Below, piece by piece: positions 60,296 through 64,000 of a stretch of DNA of 64,000 nucleotides. Every line of letters begins with the position of its first letter. Position 1 is the first letter of the stretch. Source of the stretch: Thamnidium elegans (taxonomy: Eukaryota > Mucoromycota > Mucoromycetes > Mucorales > Mucoraceae); contig JAIXMG010000009.1 in assembly GCA_025201345.1 (NCBI GenBank), positions 1 to 64,000 of the forward strand, read 5' to 3'. Made by a program: the position numbers and the translations under genes. Under the pieces are notes generated by a model, which worked only from the letters and a program-made list of their open reading frames with translations, ran no database searches and was not told the DNA's origin.

Positions 60296-61425
60296 TTATT
60301 GGCCTTCTGCGTCCAATTCGTCACCACCTTCGTCAGCTGAAGTATAATGAAATTCATCCGTGTCACTTGTATCGGATGACACATACTCATCATCTTGAAA
60401 ACTCTGAGCCCAGTGAATCAATTTTAACGTGTCTGTTAATGAAAGATCATAGTTTAAAAAGTGCAAGAATTCAAGTTCCATACGTAAAATTTGAAAGTGC
60501 CGTTCATTCTGAAGAGGTGGAAGAGTGTTATTATTGGTTGTATCTTTTTTGGGTGATTGAAAGTAATGATAATTAAGTGGGTCTGAATCAGAGTATGCTT
60601 TAGGTGATGTAGGTGGTGAAGGTAATTGCTCGCTTTTTGATATAATAGGAGGAAGGGTATATTTCTTGGTGTTGTTATTGTTAATAGTGGATCGTTCGGC
60701 TGATGTACGCGCTAAATTGTTGGGTGAATAAGCAGGTGATGATGGCGCAGTAGTATTAGTAGTAGTAATATCAATGATAGACCTTAAATTGACATGCATA
60801 AACTTGGCTGCCATCATATAGGCAACCATGATTAACCGATGTCCGCAACCAGTAGTACCTTTGATATTGGTATATTTCTAAAAAATTACCATGAGTAAGG
60901 AGAAAAAAAAAAAAATTTGTGCTGTTTTATTACCTGTTTGAGTCTTTCGATATAGCCAATAGCTATCAACAGAGTAATACTAGGTGACACAGAATGTGTT
61001 GGAATGTTGTTACGGCAGAATTGTTTCAAGGCTTCATCAAACGGTTTTTCAGGACATAATAAAGTTGTGTCAAGTAAATTCGTCATCAATTTAGCCAGTG
61101 CAATAACTTCGTCTTGATTTGGGTTTTTTTCCCAAGCCCTGGCAACAAAATTGGCTAGTTGTACTAAAAAAAAAATTTAGTAAAAAAAAAAAAATCACGG
61201 GTAATTAATTAACACCATACAAATACATTGACTGCTAAGCCTACGTCTGCCATTCATTTGAATGGCTTGTAATAATAAACATGCTTGACTGTAATTAGCG
61301 CTGTATGCTGCATTTAAACGAGTATCTCTATCTACTACTACGGTATCTTTCACTTGTTGCTTGTAGGGTTGGTAAGTATCGATTCTTCCATTGGGTCGAT
61401 TATATAAGTTGATCTTTGCTTTCAT
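60296..61425 (-). CDS. Pho80/Pcl-type cyclin
   Basis: Exons 61425-61227, 61163-60934, 60877-60296; 336 residues. The central region has the Pho80-like cyclin box: VSPSITLLIAIGYIERLKQKY, then GCGHRLIMVAYMMAAKFMHV, and, after a long Ser/Pro/Asn-rich insert (about 110 residues), LRMELEFLHFLNYDLSLT. Such cyclins partner Pho85-type CDKs in phosphate, glycogen or polarity control. The insert (SPPTSPKAYSDSDPL) holds several SP/TP sites. The C-terminus is acidic. The insert within the box is longer than usual, as in Pcl6/7-type members. Confidence 0.88.
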
Positions 61426-63892
61426 ATAAATAAAAGAAGGTACGCTTTTTAAAAAAAAATTGGGGGAAAAAAAATAAAATGTGTATATATATAGAGAGAA
61501 AAAGAGAAAAAGAGAGGAAATAAAAAAAAGTTACTTTTATAAATCTGAAATAGCTTAAATAAACACCCGTTTTGCATGAATAATAGCTAATCACTTTTTT
61601 TTTTTGGGCTTCCACAAAGGTTAAACTCCCCTTGGAAGCTTTATACAGAAGTAAGTTACCGGTTAATGTAATGAACCGTTTCTAATGGAACACCTTGAAC
61701 GATTTCACTTTTTTAAATATCCGCTTTGATACATGCTAATTAAGGGAACGGGCCGATTTAACAGGCCACGATAATTAAATGGTTTACTTTGCTAATAAAC
61801 TATCACCAATCATTAATCAGCAAAAGCTTGGCCTTCCCCCCTCTCAGTACCGATAAAGAGAACAGTTAAAAAAAAAAAAAAAATCGGTAAAACTCCCTGA
61901 TCTTTCCGTACTTTACTTCAGTTTTCATTGTGTATTTTGAAAGAAAGCTAAGTTTCTTCTATTTTTTTGATCCTGTACAAAAATATAATTGTATTACCTT
62001 AATAAGATATTATAAATAAAGCCCTGCTATATGCTTTTTCTTTTTTTCCCGGTTGATCACACATACTTAATCGTTTAAGAAGTAAGAAAGAGGGGAGGGA
62101 ACTAACGATATAAAAGCTATTATATCGACCCACTTTATAAAACACAAGTCTAAAAAGCTCGCCACTTACATGAAGCCTAAATAAAAATGATATGATATAC
62201 AAAAACATGTAACTTTAAAAATTGTAGGGTTACTCAGATCAAGAAAAAGGATTTGTTTATTTATTTTTGTACAGACAATGAAATATTATATCCTCAAGTT
62301 GTCAGCCTTTAATCCTTGTAATTGACCTACATTTGTATACTATTGGTTTACCTAAAAAAAAGCTTGTATAAAACCTTTTTATAAAAAAAAATCGTTAGCC
62401 TGAAATTAATCAGCTGGATAAAAAAAAAACCCCCTTTGGAAACCTTTCAAATAAAGAGGATATATATATATATATATATATATATTAGTTTCCGTTTCTC
62501 CCCTGTTTATATGAACTGTGTACATGCGAAGTTTTTATGTTAAAAATACTCTCCTTCCCAATAACATAAACTAAATTACATAATAATAATAATAAAAGAA
62601 GTCAGTCAAATTTCAGTTTCTCAGTTAGTAACTATAACAACATAAAAAACCAATTTCCTACAAATCTATTACATACGACTGGAATCCGATTTATTTATAA
62701 AATCATGCACCATTTTCTTATATTGTGGATGAATAGATTGATTTAAATGTATAATCTTTTATTATTTAGAAACCATGGAAACTCGAGTTTTTTTCTTTTT
62801 CTGTGTCCATTCCCAAATTTTTTTTTTTTTTTTTTTTTTGGATTCCGGTAGTACGGATTGTTCCCAAAATGATAGGCAAATCAATAGCGTTCTCATGTGA
62901 AGTTACGTGACACTTTTTCAAATCACATTATATTAATATATATATTTTACCGATCTCCCATATAATTCTATCGTCATAAATTTAATACTTTTATTGCAAA
63001 CCAAATATTATATAGATGCCAGTAACTTTTTATCTTCCTCGTTCCTTTTTTTTTTTTTTTTTTTTTTTTTTGTGTGTGTACTTTGGCTCGAGTCCAGTGT
63101 TCATTATCGCTGTATCAATTTTTACTCTTACCAGTAGCCATTTGTACACCTGTACTTGAAAGGATAATGATTTATGCAATTAAAGTTAATGTTCGGTAAA
63201 AGGTTACCCATTTTTTTTCTTGCAGATCGATTCTTTTTTTTTTTATAAAAAAAAATATATCATGCTTTATTTCTTTTTTTATTGAGCGCGCCACAGAAAT
63301 AGTATACGTGCGTATAAAGAAGAAAGAGATAGGTTCATATATAAAAGCTTTTCCTAATTATTTTAGCCATAAGAGGCCTATATAGAGACAGTGGGAGGAT
63401 CTTACATAACATCTTGATGTAACACATGATTATTACTGATTTCTATTATACCTTTTTTTTTTCTTTTTTTTTTTGGGAACTATAGTTTTTCAAAAGTATC
63501 TGTCAGTTACAAAGGATATTGATAATAGGACCCAGGATATTAGATTAACTCCCCTCCTTCCGCAAAAAAGGTGGGTCTAGGGGACCCTATACGTGAACTT
63601 AAATGCTTCGTAATGTTTCTTTGCCGCTGAGTTTTCGTTGTATGAATATTTTTTAAAACGAAAACAATAGTTCAAAACGTCATGTATTATAAAGTGGGTC
63701 TATTCTTTTCAATTAGGCAGAAAAAAAGTAAAACGAAGTCTAGGCGAAAAATGGGAAAGGTAAAACGAAACAAAAGAATTAATTTTGCTCGGATAAAAGC
63801 TGTTAACTCACATGGTTAGGCAAAAAAAAAACATAGTAAATACACCTTTCTTTTCCTTCTTTTTTTTCTGAGCAGTAATTCATTATGTCTAG
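61426..63892. other. Long intergenic region
   Basis: 2.5 kb of AT-rich DNA with (TA)n at about 62460-62485 and T-tracts near 62818-62839 and 63046-63071. No gene or structured RNA recognised. Confidence 0.5.
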
Positions 63893-64000
63893 ATTATTAC
63901 CTCATTACATCACGATATTATCCGTCCTACGTTTAAAGTGATACGACCAGAAGATCCTTTTTATTACTATCATTCTGTGGCTAGTTTATTCACAACCTTT
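63893..64000 (+). CDS. Partial gene entering at right edge
   Basis: After a possible acceptor TCTAG (63888-63892) the frame reads ITSLHHDIIRPTFKVIRPED and continues PFYYYHSVASLFTT to the window end. It looks coding, but only 36 codons are visible and the upstream exon was not found. Confidence 0.35.
   Translation, partial: MITSLHHDIIRPTFKVIRPEDPFYYYHSVASLFTTF

Overview
The window looks like nuclear DNA of an early-diverging fungus, most likely a Mucoromycota (Mucorales) species. The evidence is an AT-rich genome, dense short introns (mostly 45-80 nt) with CTAAC-like branch points, long A/T homopolymers in introns and spacers, and typical fungal housekeeping genes. No bacterial-type operons are present. 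I traced exon structures by hand from GT-AG sites, reading frame and family conservation; most CDS entries list exons that join in frame.

Layout. 1-5.3 kb: the 3' part of a gene built from alternating, frame-neutral duplicated exons ending in a degenerate HAD-like domain. 5.5-6.3 kb: AP-1 sigma adaptin. 6.4-7.2 kb: an HNH-like reading frame. 7.7-16.6 kb: four minus-strand genes (C2-domain class-3 lipase, FAM32A homologue, LIM-LIM-C1-RhoGAP protein, mitochondrial GatA). 17.75-18.5 kb: PRA1-family protein. 18.7-26.3 kb: two paralogous cytochrome P450 genes with the same intron plan, separated by an Oca1/Siw14-type phosphatase-like gene and a degenerate interval. 27.5-28.6 kb: a multi-pass membrane protein. 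28.7-28.9 kb: U2 snRNA. 29.2-32.0 kb: a large uncharacterised Asn/Ser-rich protein. 32.9-34.0 kb: an inositol polyphosphate kinase with what appears to be a U12-type AT-AC intron. 34.2-40.0 kb: the cohesin loader Scc2/NIPBL.

40.0-47.3 kb is a mobile-element neighbourhood. An intact Ty3/gypsy retrotransposon has 510-bp LTRs that I read as identical and a 4-bp target duplication. It sits a few bases upstream of a tRNA-Thr(TGT) gene, and a second tRNA-Thr(AGT) lies on its other side. Both tRNAs are flanked by an older, diverged inverted repeat. 47.6-49.5 kb: AAR2 (U5 snRNP maturation) and a small unknown gene. 49.5-52.1 kb is mostly gene-free but carries a thaumatin-like fragment. 52.1-54.3 kb: vacuolar-type alkaline phosphatase. 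54.3-57.2 kb is gene-poor with decayed coding traces. 57.2-61.4 kb: a small unknown protein, a secreted CE2/SGNH-like protein lacking the usual nucleophile, and a Pho80-type cyclin. The last 2.6 kb is almost empty until a gene enters at the right edge.

The genes form no single pathway; they cover vesicle traffic (AP-1 sigma, PRA1), signalling (RhoGAP, IPMK, cyclin, DAG-lipase-like enzyme), RNA splicing (U2, AAR2, FAM32A) and chromosome cohesion. The most unusual observations are the A/B exon array, the AT-AC intron, and the tRNA-associated retroelement and inverted-repeat structure.
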